The notes: generated from the sequence alone by a model not told the origin. A stretch of 64,000 nt of DNA from Bartonella tamiae Th239 (GCF_000278275.1 NZ_JH725147.1:856849-920848); one strand, 5' to 3'. Shown: positions 35,412-46,797, counted from the first letter of the stretch. Made by a program: numbers and translations.

Positions 35412-35804
35412 ATGAAAAACACTCAAGACTTCGTGAAAAACGCAAAAAGAAAAGCTTTTAAACGCGGTCTTAATGGTGAACGTAAGGCCGCTTTATGGTT
35501 GCAACTTAAAGGGTTTCATATTGCTGCAAGGCGTTTTAAAACACGTCATGGCGAGATTGATCTTATAGCACGCAGAGGACGTCTCGTTGCAATTGTTGAA
35601 GTTAAAGCTCGTCGCAGTCTTGCCGAAGCAATGGAGGCAGTCAACACTATGAGCGCACACCGCATAGAACAGGCTTGTGATATTTGGCTTGCACGTCAAG
35701 CCGATCATGACCAATTATATGTGCGCTTTGATTTGATTGCAATTATGCCTTATCGTCTACCCAAGCATATTCCGAATATTTTTCAAACCAAAATTAAAAA
35801 TTAA
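35412..35804 (+). CDS. YraN/UPF0102 family protein
   Basis: A 130-residue protein with a Holliday-junction-resolvase-like nuclease fold. The motif E-x-D-L-I-A then E-V-K-A-R is seen in HGEIDLIARRGRLVAIVEVKAR (about residues 44-65), and GERKAALWLQLKGF lies upstream. The cellular role is unproven. It lies four bases after rsmI and is surely co-transcribed with it. Confidence 0.9.
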   Translation: MKNTQDFVKNAKRKAFKRGLNGERKAALWLQLKGFHIAARRFKTRHGEIDLIARRGRLVAIVEVKARRSLAEAMEAVNTMSAHRIEQACDIWLARQADHDQLYVRFDLIAIMPYRLPKHIPNIFQTKIKN

Positions 35805-36224
35805 TCTCATAATATAATGTCTTTTTCATTTTATTGTATTTATGGATTGTATCTGTAAATATCAGCGACTTTTATGATGAAAATTATCTTATTTTCCTGA
35901 CCTCATAAAACACTCCTTTTTATATTTATAATTCTCGCACTTTCTTCATAAAGCAAATCTTATTTTAAAAAATTATTGTCTCTAAGTAATTTTTGAATGC
36001 ATAAAGGGCTCCAAACACAGTGTTTATAAAAAATTTTATGATCCCTTTTCGAAGTATCTTAAAAAGATATAAAAATGTCATTTTTTGGAAACCTTTGGCA
36101 CCAAAATAAAGTTATTAATGAATATTATTGAATAGTTTTAAAAGAAAAAACATTTCGTTTTTTATTACGATGCGTTAAAAGAGAAATGAAATACTAATAA
36201 AAATAGCGATGATGAGGATTCCCC
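35805..36224. other. Intergenic region before a small membrane protein
   Basis: About 420 very A+T-rich bases. I see no gene, RNA or clear hairpin. It must contain the promoter of the small membrane protein that starts at 36225. Confidence 0.4.
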
Positions 36225-36470
36225 ATGGACGATTATGAAAAATTCGCTGTCGGTCTTTTAATTATGTTTGGCATGCTTATCATCGGTGGCCTGATGGCGG
36301 TTCATATTGTGACGTTAAACAAGCCTGGTTTTATATTTGCACTTTCAGCCGGCGTTGTCGGTTGGTTTTCAGCCTTTGCAATTTTGTTTGATCGTCCACG
36401 CATGTATCTTGGCTTTATCGTGCTTGCAATAATATGCGTTGCTATTTCTATTGGATTATATGTGCGATAA
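36225..36470 (+). CDS. Small integral membrane protein
   Basis: An 81-residue protein with three hydrophobic stretches: AVGLLIMFGMLIIGGLMAVHI, then FIFALSAGVVGWFSAFAILF, and YLGFIVLAIICVAISIGLYV. It is almost wholly membrane-embedded. GATGAGGAT lies upstream of the ATG. No known family is recognised. It ends just before a terminator and the metH palindrome. Confidence 0.75.
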   Translation: MDDYEKFAVGLLIMFGMLIIGGLMAVHIVTLNKPGFIFALSAGVVGWFSAFAILFDRPRMYLGFIVLAIICVAISIGLYVR

Positions 36471-36488
36471 ATTTTTTTGATTCGATAA

Positions 36489-36513
36489 ACGCCCGATTTT
36501 TCGGCATTTTTTT
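36489..36513 (+). terminator. Probable rho-independent terminator after the small membrane protein
   Basis: A short hairpin (GCCCGA ... TCGGC with one bulged base) followed by a run of seven T residues lies about 20 bases after the stop codon of the 36225-36470 gene. Confidence 0.6.
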
Positions 36514-36545
36514 ATATTACATTTGAGAATGCATCACTTTTCAAA

Positions 36546-36595
36546 AAGCGACTTTTATTGACATAAAGATTTCTTTATGTCAATAAAAGTCGCTT
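36546..36595. promoter_or_regulatory. Perfect 24-bp palindrome directly upstream of metH
   Basis: The arms 36546-36569 and 36572-36595 are exact reverse complements with only two unpaired bases between them. The arm begins AAGCGACTTTTATTGACATA. It ends 15 bases before the metH ATG and includes a consensus -35 box TTGACA. It is too A+T-rich in the stem tip and lacks a T run, so it is not a normal terminator. It could be a large operator, a regulatory mRNA hairpin next to the ribosome-binding site (AAGGAAAG), or a mobile palindromic repeat. Confidence 0.7.
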
Positions 36596-36610
36596 GATAA
36601 GGAAAGTTTT

Positions 36611-39600
36611 ATGTCACATCCCGCTAGCCGTTTATTTGGAAATATTGAGCCTGCAACTGATCGTATCGCACTTTTGCAAGCCGCTGCTCAGGAGCGTATT
36701 TTGATCCTTGATGGCGCTATGGGAACGCAAATTCAAGACTTGCATTATGATGAAAAAGATTTTCGCGGTCATCGCTTTGTTTCATGTGATTGTGCTTTGC
36801 AGGGAAATAATGACCTTTTAACGCTCACTCAACCAAAAGCGATTGAAGATATTCATTTTCGTTATGCAATAGCAGGCGCGGATATTCTCGAAACCAACAC
36901 ATTTTCTTCAACCTCGATTGCGCAAGCAGATTATGGTATGGAAGATATGGTTTATGAATTAAATCGTGATGGTGCTCGTTTGGCACGACGTGCCGCAGAA
37001 CGTGCAGAAGCGCAAGATGGCAAGCCGCGTTTTGTGGCAGGAGCCATAGGTCCTACTAATCGTACAGCGTCTATTTCACCTGATGTCAATAATCCTGGTT
37101 ATCGTGCTGTCAGTTTTGATGATTTGCGCGTGGCATATGGGGAGCAGATGCGTGGCCTTATTGATGGCGGTGCGGATCTTTTATTAATTGAAACTATTTT
37201 TGATACGTTGAATGCTAAAGCGGCTATTTTTGCTGCAGAAGAAATTTTTGCTGAAAAAGAGGTGCGTTTGCCCATTATGATTTCTGGCACAATCACCGAT
37301 ATGTCAGGGCGGACACTTTCTGGGCAAACGCCTACAGCTTTTCTTTATTCTGTAGCGCATGCTGATCCGTTTTCAATTGGATTGAATTGTGCCTTAGGCG
37401 CAAATGCTATGTTACCTCTTATTAAAGAAATGTCTGAAAAAACTGAAAGTTTTATTTGCGTTTATCCCAATGCTGGTTTGCCAAATGCTTTTGGTGAATA
37501 TGATGAAAGTGCCGATTATATGGCGGCGCAGATTGAACACTATGCTCGTGATGGTCTTATTAATATTGTTGGTGGATGTTGTGGCACAACACCTGATCAT
37601 ATCCGTGCTATTGCTGCAAAAGTTAAAGATTACAAACCACGTGAAATTTCACAAATTGAAAAAAAATTGCGTCTTTCTGGATTAGAGCCGTTTACGTTGA
37701 GTGATGATATTCCTTTTGTAAATGTTGGAGAACGGACGAATGTCACAGGTTCAGCGCGTTTTCGAAAACTGATAACAAATAATGATTATACTGCAGCGCT
37801 TGATGTGGCACGGGATCAGGTTGAAAATGGTGCACAGATTATTGATATTAATATGGATGAGGGCCTGATTGATTCACAAGCCGTTATGCATGATTATCTT
37901 AATCTTTTGGCAGCAGAGCCTGATATTGCACGCGTGCCAATTATGCTTGATTCTTCAAAATGGGAGGTCATTGAAGCTGGTCTAAAATGTGTTCAAGGTA
38001 AATCGGTTGTCAATTCAATTTCGTTGAAAGAGGGTGAAGAAAATTTCATTCATCAAGCGCGTCTTGCACGGGCTTATGGTGCGGCTATTGTGGTGATGGC
38101 ATTTGATGAAAAAGGACAGGCGGATACAAAAGAACGCAAAATAGAAATATGTACGCGCGCTTATGCTATATTAACAGAGCAGGTTGGATTTCCACCACAA
38201 GATATAATTTTTGATCCTAATATTTTTGCCGTTGCAACGGGAATTGACGAGCATAATAATTATGGCGTTGATTTTATTGAGGCGACAAAAGAAATTAGAG
38301 AAACTTTGCCTTTTGCTCACATATCAGGTGGTGTTTCTAATCTTTCCTTTTCATTTCGTGGAAATGAACCTGTTCGTGAAGCCATGCATTCGGTTTTTCT
38401 TTATCGTGCAATTGCCGCTGGGATGGATATGGGCATTGTAAATGCAGGCCAATTGGCAGTATATGAATCAATAGATCCAAAACTGCGTAAAGCGTGTGAA
38501 GATGTGGTTTTAAACCATGATGAAGGCGCGACAGAACGCCTTCTTGCTTTGGCAGAAGATTATGCAGGACAAACTTCAGGTCGCCCAAAGGAGAAAGATT
38601 TAACCTGGCGAACATGGACTGTTGAAAAACGTCTGGAGCATGCACTTGTCAATGGTATTACAGAATATATTGATGAAGACACTGAAGAAGCACGTCTTCA
38701 AGCCAATCGTCCTTTAGAAGTGATTGAAGGACCCCTTATGGCAGGAATGAATGTGGTGGGTGATCTTTTTGGCGCAGGTAAAATGTTTTTGCCGCAAGTG
38801 GTGAAATCTGCACGTGTGATGAAACAAGCTGTGGCTATTTTGTTACCTTATATGGAAGAAGAAAAACGACTAAATGGTGGGCAAGGACGTCAAAGTGCAG
38901 GTAAAATTATTATGGCGACTGTCAAAGGTGACGTTCATGATATTGGTAAGAATATTGTTGGTGTTGTTCTTGCATGTAATAATTATGAAATAGTTGACCT
39001 TGGTGTGATGGTGCCTGCACAAAAAATATTAGATGTTGCTCGTGAAGAAAAAGCCGATGCGATAGGTCTATCAGGTCTCATTACTCCTTCTTTAGATGAA
39101 ATGTCCAATGTTGCAGCAGAGATGCAAAAGCAGGGTTTTGATATCCCCTTATTAATAGGTGGTGCGACGACAAGCCGTGTGCATACAGCGGTCAAAATTC
39201 ATCCACGTTATCAACGTGGACAAAGTGTTTATGTGCTTGATGCCAGCCGTGCGGTGGGGGTTGTTTCTTCCTTATTATCACCGCAGATGAAAGAAAAAAC
39301 AGTTGAAACTTTACGTGCAGAATATGCTCAAGTCGCCAAAACACATGAAAAAAATGAAGCGGCAAAAAAACGTCTTGCGCTTCAAGATGCGCGTGCAAAT
39401 GCTTTAAAATTGGACTTTAGCACATACCAACCGACAAAACCTTCATTTTTAGGGACACAAACTTTTGATCATTGGGATCTAAGTGAATTAGCAAGCTATA
39501 TTGATTGGACACCATTTTTTCAAAGCTGGGAATTACGGGGGCGTTATCCCGCAATTTTAGAAGATGAAAAGCAAGGTGAAACAGCACGTCAATTATTTCA

Positions 39601-40351
39601 CGATGCGCAAACCATGCTTAAAAAAATTATTGCTGAAAAATGGTTTGACCCAAAAGCAGTGATTGGCTTTTGGCCAGCAAATCGTGTTGGTGATGATATT
39701 GAACTTTATACAGATGATAATCGTCAACATGTTCTTGATACGTTTTATACATTGCGTCAACAATTAACGAAGCGTGATGGAAAACCAAATCTTGCACTCG
39801 CTGATTTTATAGCACCCAAAGGTGTTGCCGATTATTTGGGTGGATTTGTGGTCACAGCTGGAATGGGTGAACAAGCGATTGCTGAAGAATTTGAACGCAA
39901 CAATGACGATTACTCGGCAATTCTTGTTAAAGCCTTGTCAGATCGTTTTGCAGAAGCATTTGCGGAATGTTTGCATGAATATGTGCGCAAAATTTATTGG
40001 GGATACGCACCTGATGAGGCGGTATCAAAAGACGATCTTATTGCTGAAAAATATGCGGGCATTCGTCCGGCTCCGGGATATCCAGCGCAACCAGATCATA
40101 CGGAAAAACGTACTTTATTTCATCTACTTAACGCCCATCAAACCACAGGTGTTGCGTTAACTGAAAGTTTTGCTATGTGGCCGGGGTCCTCTGTTGCGGG
40201 GCTCTATTTTTCTCATCCTGAAAGTTATTATTTTGGTGTGGCAAAAGTAGAGCGTGATCAGGTTGAAGATTATGCTGCGCGAAAATCAATGGATATTGAA
40301 GAGGTTGAGCGCTGGCTTGGTCCAGTACTGAATTATATCAAAGAAACATGA
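36611..40351 (+). CDS. metH: Cobalamin-dependent methionine synthase
   Basis: A full-length 1246-residue enzyme transferring methyl from methyltetrahydrofolate to homocysteine. Four modules are visible. The homocysteine domain (1-340) has zinc cysteines in LNCALGANA (about 258) and [11 protein letters not shown] (about 321). The folate domain (360-630) has [18 protein letters not shown] and [13 protein letters not shown]. The B12 domain (650-900) has the base-off ligand motif [10 protein letters not shown] near 774. The reactivation domain (930-1246) has the AdoMet-binding segment [20 protein letters not shown]. All modules are intact. No B12 synthesis genes are in the window. The perfect palindrome upstream is a candidate control site. 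Confidence 0.97.
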   Translation: MSHPASRLFGNIEPATDRIALLQAAAQERILILDGAMGTQIQDLHYDEKDFRGHRFVSCDCALQGNNDLLTLTQPKAIEDIHFRYAIAGADILETNTFSSTSIAQADYGMEDMVYELNRDGARLARRAAERAEAQDGKPRFVAGAIGPTNRTASISPDVNNPGYRAVSFDDLRVAYGEQMRGLIDGGADLLLIETIFDTLNAKAAIFAAEEIFAEKEVRLPIMISGTITDMSGRTLSGQTPTAFLYSVAHADPFSIGLNCALGANAMLPLIKEMSEKTESFICVYPNAGLPNAFGEYDESADYMAAQIEHYARDGLINIVGGCCGTTPDHIRAIAAKVKDYKPREISQIEKKLRLSGLEPFTLSDDIPFVNVGERTNVTGSARFRKLITNNDYTAALDVARDQVENGAQIIDINMDEGLIDSQAVMHDYLNLLAAEPDIARVPIMLDSSKWEVIEAGLKCVQGKSVVNSISLKEGEENFIHQARLARAYGAAIVVMAFDEKGQADTKERKIEICTRAYAILTEQVGFPPQDIIFDPNIFAVATGIDEHNNYGVDFIEATKEIRETLPFAHISGGVSNLSFSFRGNEPVREAMHSVFLYRAIAAGMDMGIVNAGQLAVYESIDPKLRKACEDVVLNHDEGATERLLALAEDYAGQTSGRPKEKDLTWRTWTVEKRLEHALVNGITEYIDEDTEEARLQANRPLEVIEGPLMAGMNVVGDLFGAGKMFLPQVVKSARVMKQAVAILLPYMEEEKRLNGGQGRQSAGKIIMATVKGDVHDIGKNIVGVVLACNNYEIVDLGVMVPAQKILDVAREEKADAIGLSGLITPSLDEMSNVAAEMQKQGFDIPLLIGGATTSRVHTAVKIHPRYQRGQSVYVLDASRAVGVVSSLLSPQMKEKTVETLRAEYAQVAKTHEKNEAAKKRLALQDARANALKLDFSTYQPTKPSFLGTQTFDHWDLSELASYIDWTPFFQSWELRGRYPAILEDEKQGETARQLFHDAQTMLKKIIAEKWFDPKAVIGFWPANRVGDDIELYTDDNRQHVLDTFYTLRQQLTKRDGKPNLALADFIAPKGVADYLGGFVVTAGMGEQAIAEEFERNNDDYSAILVKALSDRFAEAFAECLHEYVRKIYWGYAPDEAVSKDDLIAEKYAGIRPAPGYPAQPDHTEKRTLFHLLNAHQTTGVALTESFAMWPGSSVAGLYFSHPESYYFGVAKVERDQVEDYAARKSMDIEEVERWLGPVLNYIKET

Positions 40352-40364
40352 CAAAGGCACGATT

Positions 40365-41129
40365 ATGAAAATTGGTTTTATTGGAACAGGAACAATAGCT
40401 TCCGCAATGATTGAAGGTTTGATGTCGACGAAATTAAACATTTCGTCTATAACAATCTCGCCCCGTAATGAAAAGATTGCGGCTGATCTTGCAGCGCGAT
40501 ATTCTCTTGTTCATATTGGTGTCAGCAATCAACATGTCATTGATCAAAGCGAGATTGTCTTTTTATGTTTACGCAGTCAAATCGCAAAAGACGTTTTAGA
40601 AGCGCTTAAGTTTAATTCATCTCATCTTGTTGTTTCGGTTCTTGCAATGGCTATGGCGCAAGAAGTTTCGCAGTGGATAGGTCAATCTGTTTACCGTGCC
40701 GTACCACTTCCCTTTGTTGGTGAAAGAAAAGGTTTAACTCCTATTTATCCTGATCAGCCTGTTTTACGTACTCTCTTTGATGCGCTAGGGGGAACTTTGA
40801 GTCTCAAAGATGAAAATCAATTTAATCTTATGATGACAGCAGGTTCGCTTATGGGTGTTTATTTTAATATCATAGAAACATCCAATCAATGGTTACAAAA
40901 AAACGGTTTGGATTCTTTTCAAGCCTCCTCGTTTTTGTCCGTTATGTTTGGTAATCTTGCTGATGAAACACGCAAAAATAGTCACCCCAATTATCAAAAC
41001 TTAGAATCAGAATTTTCAACGAAAAATGGAACCAATGAACTTGTTTCAAACTGCTTTCGTGAAAATGGTGGTAATAATGCTCTTATTCAAAGTCTAGACA
41101 CGGCTTTTGAGCGGATAAAAGGTCAATAA
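40365..41129 (+). CDS. Pyrroline-5-carboxylate reductase-like NAD(P)-binding protein
   Basis: A 254-residue protein with an N-terminal dinucleotide-binding motif, IGFIGTGTIASAMIEGL, and a ProC-like middle (EIVFLCLRSQIAKDVLEAL). YRAVPLPFVGERKGLTPIYP is in the position of the ProC proline-binding loop but differs in sequence. In canonical ProC the C-terminus has a conserved TVxGSA region; here only MTAGSLMGVYFNIIE remains. It may be a divergent paralogue rather than the main proline enzyme. It starts 13 bases after metH and is probably in the same transcript. Confidence 0.8.
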   Translation: MKIGFIGTGTIASAMIEGLMSTKLNISSITISPRNEKIAADLAARYSLVHIGVSNQHVIDQSEIVFLCLRSQIAKDVLEALKFNSSHLVVSVLAMAMAQEVSQWIGQSVYRAVPLPFVGERKGLTPIYPDQPVLRTLFDALGGTLSLKDENQFNLMMTAGSLMGVYFNIIETSNQWLQKNGLDSFQASSFLSVMFGNLADETRKNSHPNYQNLESEFSTKNGTNELVSNCFRENGGNNALIQSLDTAFERIKGQ

Positions 41130-41376
41130 TTTTTCATCATGAAAATCATTGTTGCGTGTGGAAGGGCGTTTTATTGTCACAATATATAAGAAGCACTCTT
41201 TTGTAGGCTTATTTTTAAACACGAAAAAAAATTTTTCAAACTTTGGTATTACCACCTGAAAAGCGTTTTTCTCATATGCATAAATTTATTTTCAACTTTT
41301 TAGCATTAAGATCCCAAAATAATTTCGCGAAGATGATGCGTGATATAGGGTGCCTATACTAAAATTTTGATTTCTT

Positions 41377-43638
41377 TTACTGAGATGTTTTTTTTATAAA
41401 TTCTCGATATTGTGTTAAAGCGGTAATCATATGATAAAAAATAGATGCTGGAACATCTTTTGCTATGGAACGACCGTTTTCCGAGATTTTATCAATCCAT
41501 AATCCTTTTGGTGCAGCCTCAATATGCCAACGAAAAAGACGCCCAACGCGGGCTTCTATTTCAGGCTTGAGATCAGGGCCTTGATTACCATCAAGCGCAA
41601 TTGCCGCTTTAATGGCTTCGGTTTGTGGCCAACTGCGTGAATGTGTGTCTACAGGCATGCCATGGCGAGAAATTGTATTATAAGCTAAACCTGTCGCGCG
41701 GTTTAAACCATTGGCAATGGTCGAAGCATAAAGCTTTTTGGCTAATTTTACGCTATGGGGATCATGCTTTTTATTTGAATAATCAATAAGTAATGATGAC
41801 CACTCAAAATGATGTCCTGGTTCACATAAATCGCCATCTGCATTATCAAGCCGTTGCCAATCATTGTCAAAATATTCGCCCAGAGTCCATGTGTCCTCAT
41901 CAAAAAAATGGCTCTTAAAAAGATTAACAATATGTGTTGCACGTTGCAAATAGTCAGTGTTTCCTGTGACATCATACCATGCAAGAAAACACTCAAGTAA
42001 GTGCATATGCGGATTTGAGCGGCGATAAATTTTTGTCTTCTCAGTTTTCGTGTTTTCTAAAAAACCCTGAGTACCTTTGACAGTTAAAAAATGATCAAGA
42101 AAAGAAAAAATTTCCATAGCAAGTGGTAAAGCTTTTGCATGACCAATATGATGGGCATGTGCAAGGGCTAAAAGCACACAAGATTGGTCATAACTTTCTT
42201 GTGTTGCATTTATTACCTCACCATTGCGTGATAAATGTGAGGCAAAGCCACCATTTTCAAGCTGTCCATGACGTGAGATAAAATGAATACCATGATCAAT
42301 CAGATCTTGATAAGGTCCGTCCCACCCCATTTGACCTGCCATGGCAAAAGCATAGATTTGGCGCGCCATCGTGCGCATGCGTTTTTCACGTAAAATAGGT
42401 AGACCGTCAAAACTTAAAGCTTCATGAAACCCTCCCATTTCATCAACACCACGTGTTGACCATAGAGGAAGCGTTTCTTCAAATAACCAGTGTTCAACAC
42501 GTGGAATATAGGCACCACTTTGGGGCATTTTATCAATGGCTGGGGTAAATTTTGTTTCCAATCGCCCCGCTTTTTCAAGAGCAGATACAATATCACGGAC
42601 ATTTTGACTTTGGTTGACAGGTGCGACAAAGGTTGCATCATGGGTTGCAACAACAGCCATATGATCAAGACCAACTGTTGATAAAAGTCCGGATTGGGAA
42701 CGCAAATAACTGCCTTTACAATTAATCGCAACAACATCACCAATAATAACATTGCCATTTTCATCAAGTGGCGTGGGGCTTGAGTGATGATCAAGAAGAG
42801 ATTGCCATGAGCCTAAATCATTCCATTGAAAACGAGCAGGAACTAATGCGATATCGTGGACATTTTCCATAATGGCATAATCAATGGAATCGCTTGGGAC
42901 GTGACTATACGCATCGAAATTTAACCATGTCCCTGAAATATCTGTATGAGAAGTCTTTAATGCGTTTTCTGTTTGATCCCAAATATCATTTTGATAAGTT
43001 TGAAACGCTTTTTTCATAGTCGCGGCTGAAAAGAGAAAAATCCCTGAATTCCAGAAAAAATGAGGTGATTTTAGATAATCTATTGCGGTTTTTTCATTAG
43101 GCTTTTCAACAAAACGTAAGACTTCAAAAAAATTGTTATTTTGCGCACCAATTTCGATATAACCATAGCCCGTTTCTGGTTTATTAGGGCGAATGCCAAA
43201 CAAAACGATATGACCATTTTGTGCTGCTTTAATGCCTTCTTCAATACTTTCCCAAAAAGCGTCATGAGTGGTAATTTCATGGTCAGAAGGCACGATCAGC
43301 ATTAAACTTTCATCACCATAATTTTTAAGTGTGATGTGGGTGGCAAGAGCGACAGCAGCAGCAGTATTACGACCAATGGGTTCAAAAATGGGTGATCCAC
43401 CATGAAGGTCTAATCCTGCAATATCTTCACGCAAGCGATATTCATGATTTTCTGATGCAATGAGATAAATAGGATCATTTCGTGATTTTCGCGCGTTTAA
43501 ACGCTTGATTGTACGCGAAACCATTGAACCTTTACCTGACAAGTCATGAAATTGTTTTGGAAAATCTTCTCTAGATAAAGGCCAAAGACGTGATCCAATA
43601 CCGCCACTCATAATAAAACTAATAATTTTTTTAGCCAT
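41377..43638 (-). CDS. Mannose-1-phosphate guanylyltransferase fused to an AGE-family isomerase
   Basis: A 753-residue two-domain protein for GDP-mannose supply. The N-terminal half (about 1-350) is a nucleotidyltransferase: SGGIGSRLWPLSREDFPKQF, FEPIGRNTAAAVALA, ETGYGYIEIG, and FVEKPNEKTA with the catalytic Lys. The C-terminal half (about 385-753) is an N-acylglucosamine 2-epimerase-type alpha barrel: GGFASHLSRNGEVIN, RRSNPHMHLLECFLAWYD, EPGHHFEWSSLLIDYS, and SRSWPQTEAIKAAIAL. It holds the usual His residues. The usual ManC fusion partner is a cupin isomerase; here an AGE barrel takes that place. Linked mannose-6-phosphate isomerase and guanylyltransferase activity is inferred. The gene stands alone. 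Confidence 0.9.
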   Translation of the reverse strand: MAKKIISFIMSGGIGSRLWPLSREDFPKQFHDLSGKGSMVSRTIKRLNARKSRNDPIYLIASENHEYRLREDIAGLDLHGGSPIFEPIGRNTAAAVALATHITLKNYGDESLMLIVPSDHEITTHDAFWESIEEGIKAAQNGHIVLFGIRPNKPETGYGYIEIGAQNNNFFEVLRFVEKPNEKTAIDYLKSPHFFWNSGIFLFSAATMKKAFQTYQNDIWDQTENALKTSHTDISGTWLNFDAYSHVPSDSIDYAIMENVHDIALVPARFQWNDLGSWQSLLDHHSSPTPLDENGNVIIGDVVAINCKGSYLRSQSGLLSTVGLDHMAVVATHDATFVAPVNQSQNVRDIVSALEKAGRLETKFTPAIDKMPQSGAYIPRVEHWLFEETLPLWSTRGVDEMGGFHEALSFDGLPILREKRMRTMARQIYAFAMAGQMGWDGPYQDLIDHGIHFISRHGQLENGGFASHLSRNGEVINATQESYDQSCVLLALAHAHHIGHAKALPLAMEIFSFLDHFLTVKGTQGFLENTKTEKTKIYRRSNPHMHLLECFLAWYDVTGNTDYLQRATHIVNLFKSHFFDEDTWTLGEYFDNDWQRLDNADGDLCEPGHHFEWSSLLIDYSNKKHDPHSVKLAKKLYASTIANGLNRATGLAYNTISRHGMPVDTHSRSWPQTEAIKAAIALDGNQGPDLKPEIEARVGRLFRWHIEAAPKGLWIDKISENGRSIAKDVPASIFYHMITALTQYREFIKKTSQ

Positions 43639-44181
43639 TTGATAGTCCTAAATCCTTTATAAAAAGGGATAGTTTTGTTATGTGATCTTTTCAAGGATTA
43701 TGTTTTTGTTTTAAGGTTTTATATTAAACAGTGCACATATAGTGTCTGTTTAAAATGTTGTGCATAAAACTTTATTAAAAATAGTGCATCATTAAAAAAA
43801 AACGCAATGAGTATCATTTTATTATGCTTTGCATTTAAAACAATAAAGAACTTAAAATCTTCTGACACGGAGTAAGAGATTCAAATCCACTCATAGACTC
43901 AAAATGTGTGTATCATTTTCGACCTGAAAGTCTGCTTTCATCTGTTTTAAAAAAAGACGTTTCTAAATCGTGTTTGTTTAAAAATTTTAGAATAACGCCT
44001 TTGTTAGGTTTTTTTAAACTGCCTCATGACAGTGGTATCTCATATTTTAATAATAAATTTAAATAATCTTTTTTCACACTATTGGTAATTCATAAGAAGA
44101 CTGTTACATTAAGTCTAACAACACATTAAGCATTGGATCTTTGAGATAAGGTTCTCGGTTCTGCTTGAAGGGATAAGTAAA
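43639..44181. other. Intergenic region between divergent mannose and ppx genes
   Basis: About 540 A+T-rich bases without a credible gene. A perfect 8-bp inverted repeat TTAAACAG ... CTGTTTAA (43724-43731 and 43746-43753) about 90 bases upstream of the mannose gene could be an operator. GAAGGGATAAG near 44167 is the ribosome-binding site for ppx. Confidence 0.4.
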
Positions 44182-45720
44182 ATGAACCCGTTTGAGGAAG
44201 GCCATATAATGAGGCCAAAACGGGGAGAGATCGGTGAAAATCATGCTCAATATTTGCATGATACTGTCGAAAAGCAAAGGCATGGTGATGGGGTATCATC
44301 AAATGGAAAGTCTGAAGCTGTTCTCCCTGTGAGAAAAAAAGGCGTGTTTCGACGCCGTAAGAAAAAGCGTGTTTTTTCGAGCGAAAAAACTCAGGCAAAT
44401 TTGAATGAGAATAAACATGAAGCACCTCATAATAAACGCTCATTCGACACCCATAAAGATAAAAGAACCGCTGTTAAAAAGACGGGCGATCAATCACAAT
44501 ATACTCATGATACCTTAAAGGTTGCTCACAATAAGCAAAAAAAATCAAAGATTTCCGAGACAGATTGTCCACAAGCCAAATCTTTTCATAATAGTAAAAA
44601 CAATAATAAGGCGCGTTCAGATCGTGCTTTAAGCGCTTATGCTCATTCTACAAAGGATCCACTTTATGCGGCTTTGGATTTGGGTACCAATAATTGTCGC
44701 CTTTTGATCGCCACACCAACCAAACCCGGTTATTTCCGTGTCGTTGATGCATTTTCAAAAATTGTAAGGTTGGGTGAGGGACTTTCTCATAGCGGATCCT
44801 TAAACGATAAAGCTATGGATCGCGCCGTTGAAGCTTTAAAAATCTGTCGTTCAAAATTGGAACAATGTCATATAAAACGCCATCGTTTGGTAGCAACAGA
44901 AGCTTGTAGAGTTGCCAAAAATGGCGACAAATTCATTCAACGGGTGTTGAATGAAACAGGGCTTAACTTGGAAATTGTCAATCGTGAAACAGAAGCCCGT
45001 CTCGCAGTTTCGGGATGTGGTACTTTGGTTGATCAAGGAACAGATGCAATTGTTCTTTTTGATATTGGTGGTGGATCATCAGAAATTGCACTTATTGATA
45101 TGTCACACAAGCGTTCTCCCCGTTTAGCAGATCATATAACAGCGTGGACATCGCTTCCTGTAGGTGTTGTCACTCTTGCTGAACAATTTGGTGGATGCCA
45201 TGTTTCACTGAATGATTATGAACGAATGAAAGCGTATGTGCGTGATCTTTTGCAAGATTTTCAAGAACGTCATAAGCTTGGTGCATTAGTGAAAAGCCCA
45301 CATTTTCATCTTTTGGGAACTTCAGGAACAATTACAACTTTGGCAGGTATGTATCTTGATCTTGAAAAATATGACCGTCGTCGGATTGATGGTATTTGGA
45401 TGCAGAGTGATGCTGTGACACAAATGACAGAACAATTGCTTTCTTGGAATTTAGAGGAGCGCATTGCAAATCCTTGTATTGGTCAAGATCGTGCAGATTT
45501 GGTCCTTGCTGGATGTGCTATTTTGGATGCTATTCGGGAAATTTGGCCAAGTGAGCGTTTAAGAGTTGCTGACCGTGGTCTTAGAGAAGGAATTTTAACG
45601 GAATTAATGTCTCGTGATGGCGCTTGGCGCAAGCGTCATCGTACCAATGGACGTTACGCTAAAAAATATTATGAAATGCGTTATCAAAATAGACGTAAAA
45701 ACGAAAGTAACCATGAATGA
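44182..45720 (+). CDS. Ppx/GppA-type exopolyphosphatase with a long basic N-terminal extension
   Basis: A 512-residue protein. The Ppx/GppA core begins near residue 160 with [17 protein letters not shown], and continues with [51 protein letters not shown] and [13 protein letters not shown]. Such enzymes break down polyphosphate or pppGpp. The first 155 residues are unstructured-looking, Lys/Asn/His-rich and highly basic ([16 protein letters not shown]). The start is supported by GAAGGG upstream; a second ATG at 44209 is possible. It overlaps rlmE by four bases. A similar Ppx-RlmE pair is common in Rhizobiales. Confidence 0.88.
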   Translation: MNPFEEGHIMRPKRGEIGENHAQYLHDTVEKQRHGDGVSSNGKSEAVLPVRKKGVFRRRKKKRVFSSEKTQANLNENKHEAPHNKRSFDTHKDKRTAVKKTGDQSQYTHDTLKVAHNKQKKSKISETDCPQAKSFHNSKNNNKARSDRALSAYAHSTKDPLYAALDLGTNNCRLLIATPTKPGYFRVVDAFSKIVRLGEGLSHSGSLNDKAMDRAVEALKICRSKLEQCHIKRHRLVATEACRVAKNGDKFIQRVLNETGLNLEIVNRETEARLAVSGCGTLVDQGTDAIVLFDIGGGSSEIALIDMSHKRSPRLADHITAWTSLPVGVVTLAEQFGGCHVSLNDYERMKAYVRDLLQDFQERHKLGALVKSPHFHLLGTSGTITTLAGMYLDLEKYDRRRIDGIWMQSDAVTQMTEQLLSWNLEERIANPCIGQDRADLVLAGCAILDAIREIWPSERLRVADRGLREGILTELMSRDGAWRKRHRTNGRYAKKYYEMRYQNRRKNESNHE

Positions 45721-46445
45721 AAAAAACAAGCAAAACTCACATGGGTGGACGAGGGGGGATAGGTTCACGCGAATTGCATACGCGTGTGAAAAAAAAAGCA
45801 GGCACCATTAAAGCGTCATCGCGCCGATGGCTTGAACGGCATTTAAACGACCCATATGTACATCAGTCAAAAATTGACGGGTATCGTTCTCGTGCTGCTT
45901 ATAAATTGCTTGAAATAAATGAACGTTACAAACTTTTAAAAAAAGGACAAAATATTATTGATTTAGGGGCTGCACCTGGGGGGTGGTGTCAAGTCGCGGC
46001 GCATATTGTAGGCTCAAGCGATGAAAATCCAAAGGTTGTTGGTATAGATTATCTTCACATGGATCCACTGCCGGGTGTGATATTACTCGAAATGGATTTT
46101 CTGGATGATGAAGCCCCATATCAATTGACAAAAGCCTTAAAAGGGGAACCAGATTTGGTCCTTTCAGATATGGCGGCCCCAACCACAGGGCATCGGCAAA
46201 CAGATCATATTCGTACTATTTATTTATGTGAAGTGGCGGCTGATTTTGCTATTTCTGTTTTGAAACCGGGCGGTCATTTTTTAGCAAAGACATTTCAAGG
46301 CGGTGCTGAAAATGCCCTTTTAACAACGTTAAAACAAAACTTTAAAACTGTTCAACATGTTAAACCACCTGCAAGCAGAGCAGAGTCGGTTGAACTTTAT
46401 TTATTGGCCCGTGATTTTAAAGGCAGAAAATTGAAGTCAAAATGA
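45717..46445 (+). CDS. rlmE: 23S rRNA (uridine-2552-2'-O)-methyltransferase
   Basis: A 242-residue FtsJ-type SAM methyltransferase acting on U2552 of 23S rRNA. Clear motifs are [16 protein letters not shown] (catalytic Lys), [15 protein letters not shown] (SAM binding, about residue 80), [19 protein letters not shown] (catalytic Asp), and [12 protein letters not shown] (second catalytic Lys). The start overlaps the ppx stop as ATGA. A short basic Gly/Arg-rich N-terminal tail precedes the core, which is common in this order. Confidence 0.95.
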   Translation: MKKTSKTHMGGRGGIGSRELHTRVKKKAGTIKASSRRWLERHLNDPYVHQSKIDGYRSRAAYKLLEINERYKLLKKGQNIIDLGAAPGGWCQVAAHIVGSSDENPKVVGIDYLHMDPLPGVILLEMDFLDDEAPYQLTKALKGEPDLVLSDMAAPTTGHRQTDHIRTIYLCEVAADFAISVLKPGGHFLAKTFQGGAENALLTTLKQNFKTVQHVKPPASRAESVELYLLARDFKGRKLKSK

Positions 46446-46797
46446 TCAATATAAAGCTCACTGTTATTGAATAGTAAGATTTTAATTTTTCCCTTTTCAA
46501 AGTTTTTAATTATCACCGTGGAGCAATATTATATAATATTTACGCTCATATTATATGAAGTGTTTTTATATTTATTTTACAAAACGTTAAAAAAGAAAAA
46601 ACACTTAAATGTCGTAAGAAAAAAGTGTCATTAAATAATTTTACTTTATGCGATAGACAAGACTTATTATCGTTTTTTAAGAGCTTTTGAATAACTTTAT
46701 AAGCTATGGTATTGATCAATGTTTTGTTTTAAGAACAGTCTTAGGTTTGTTTAAAAATAACTCAACCCAGAATAAAAATAAAAGAAGAGTGATAATT
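46446..46797. other. Intergenic region upstream of obgE
   Basis: About 350 very A+T-rich bases. An open frame extending obgE upstream to 46687 has no ribosome-binding site and no family similarity. No RNA gene or convincing hairpin is visible. Confidence 0.4.
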
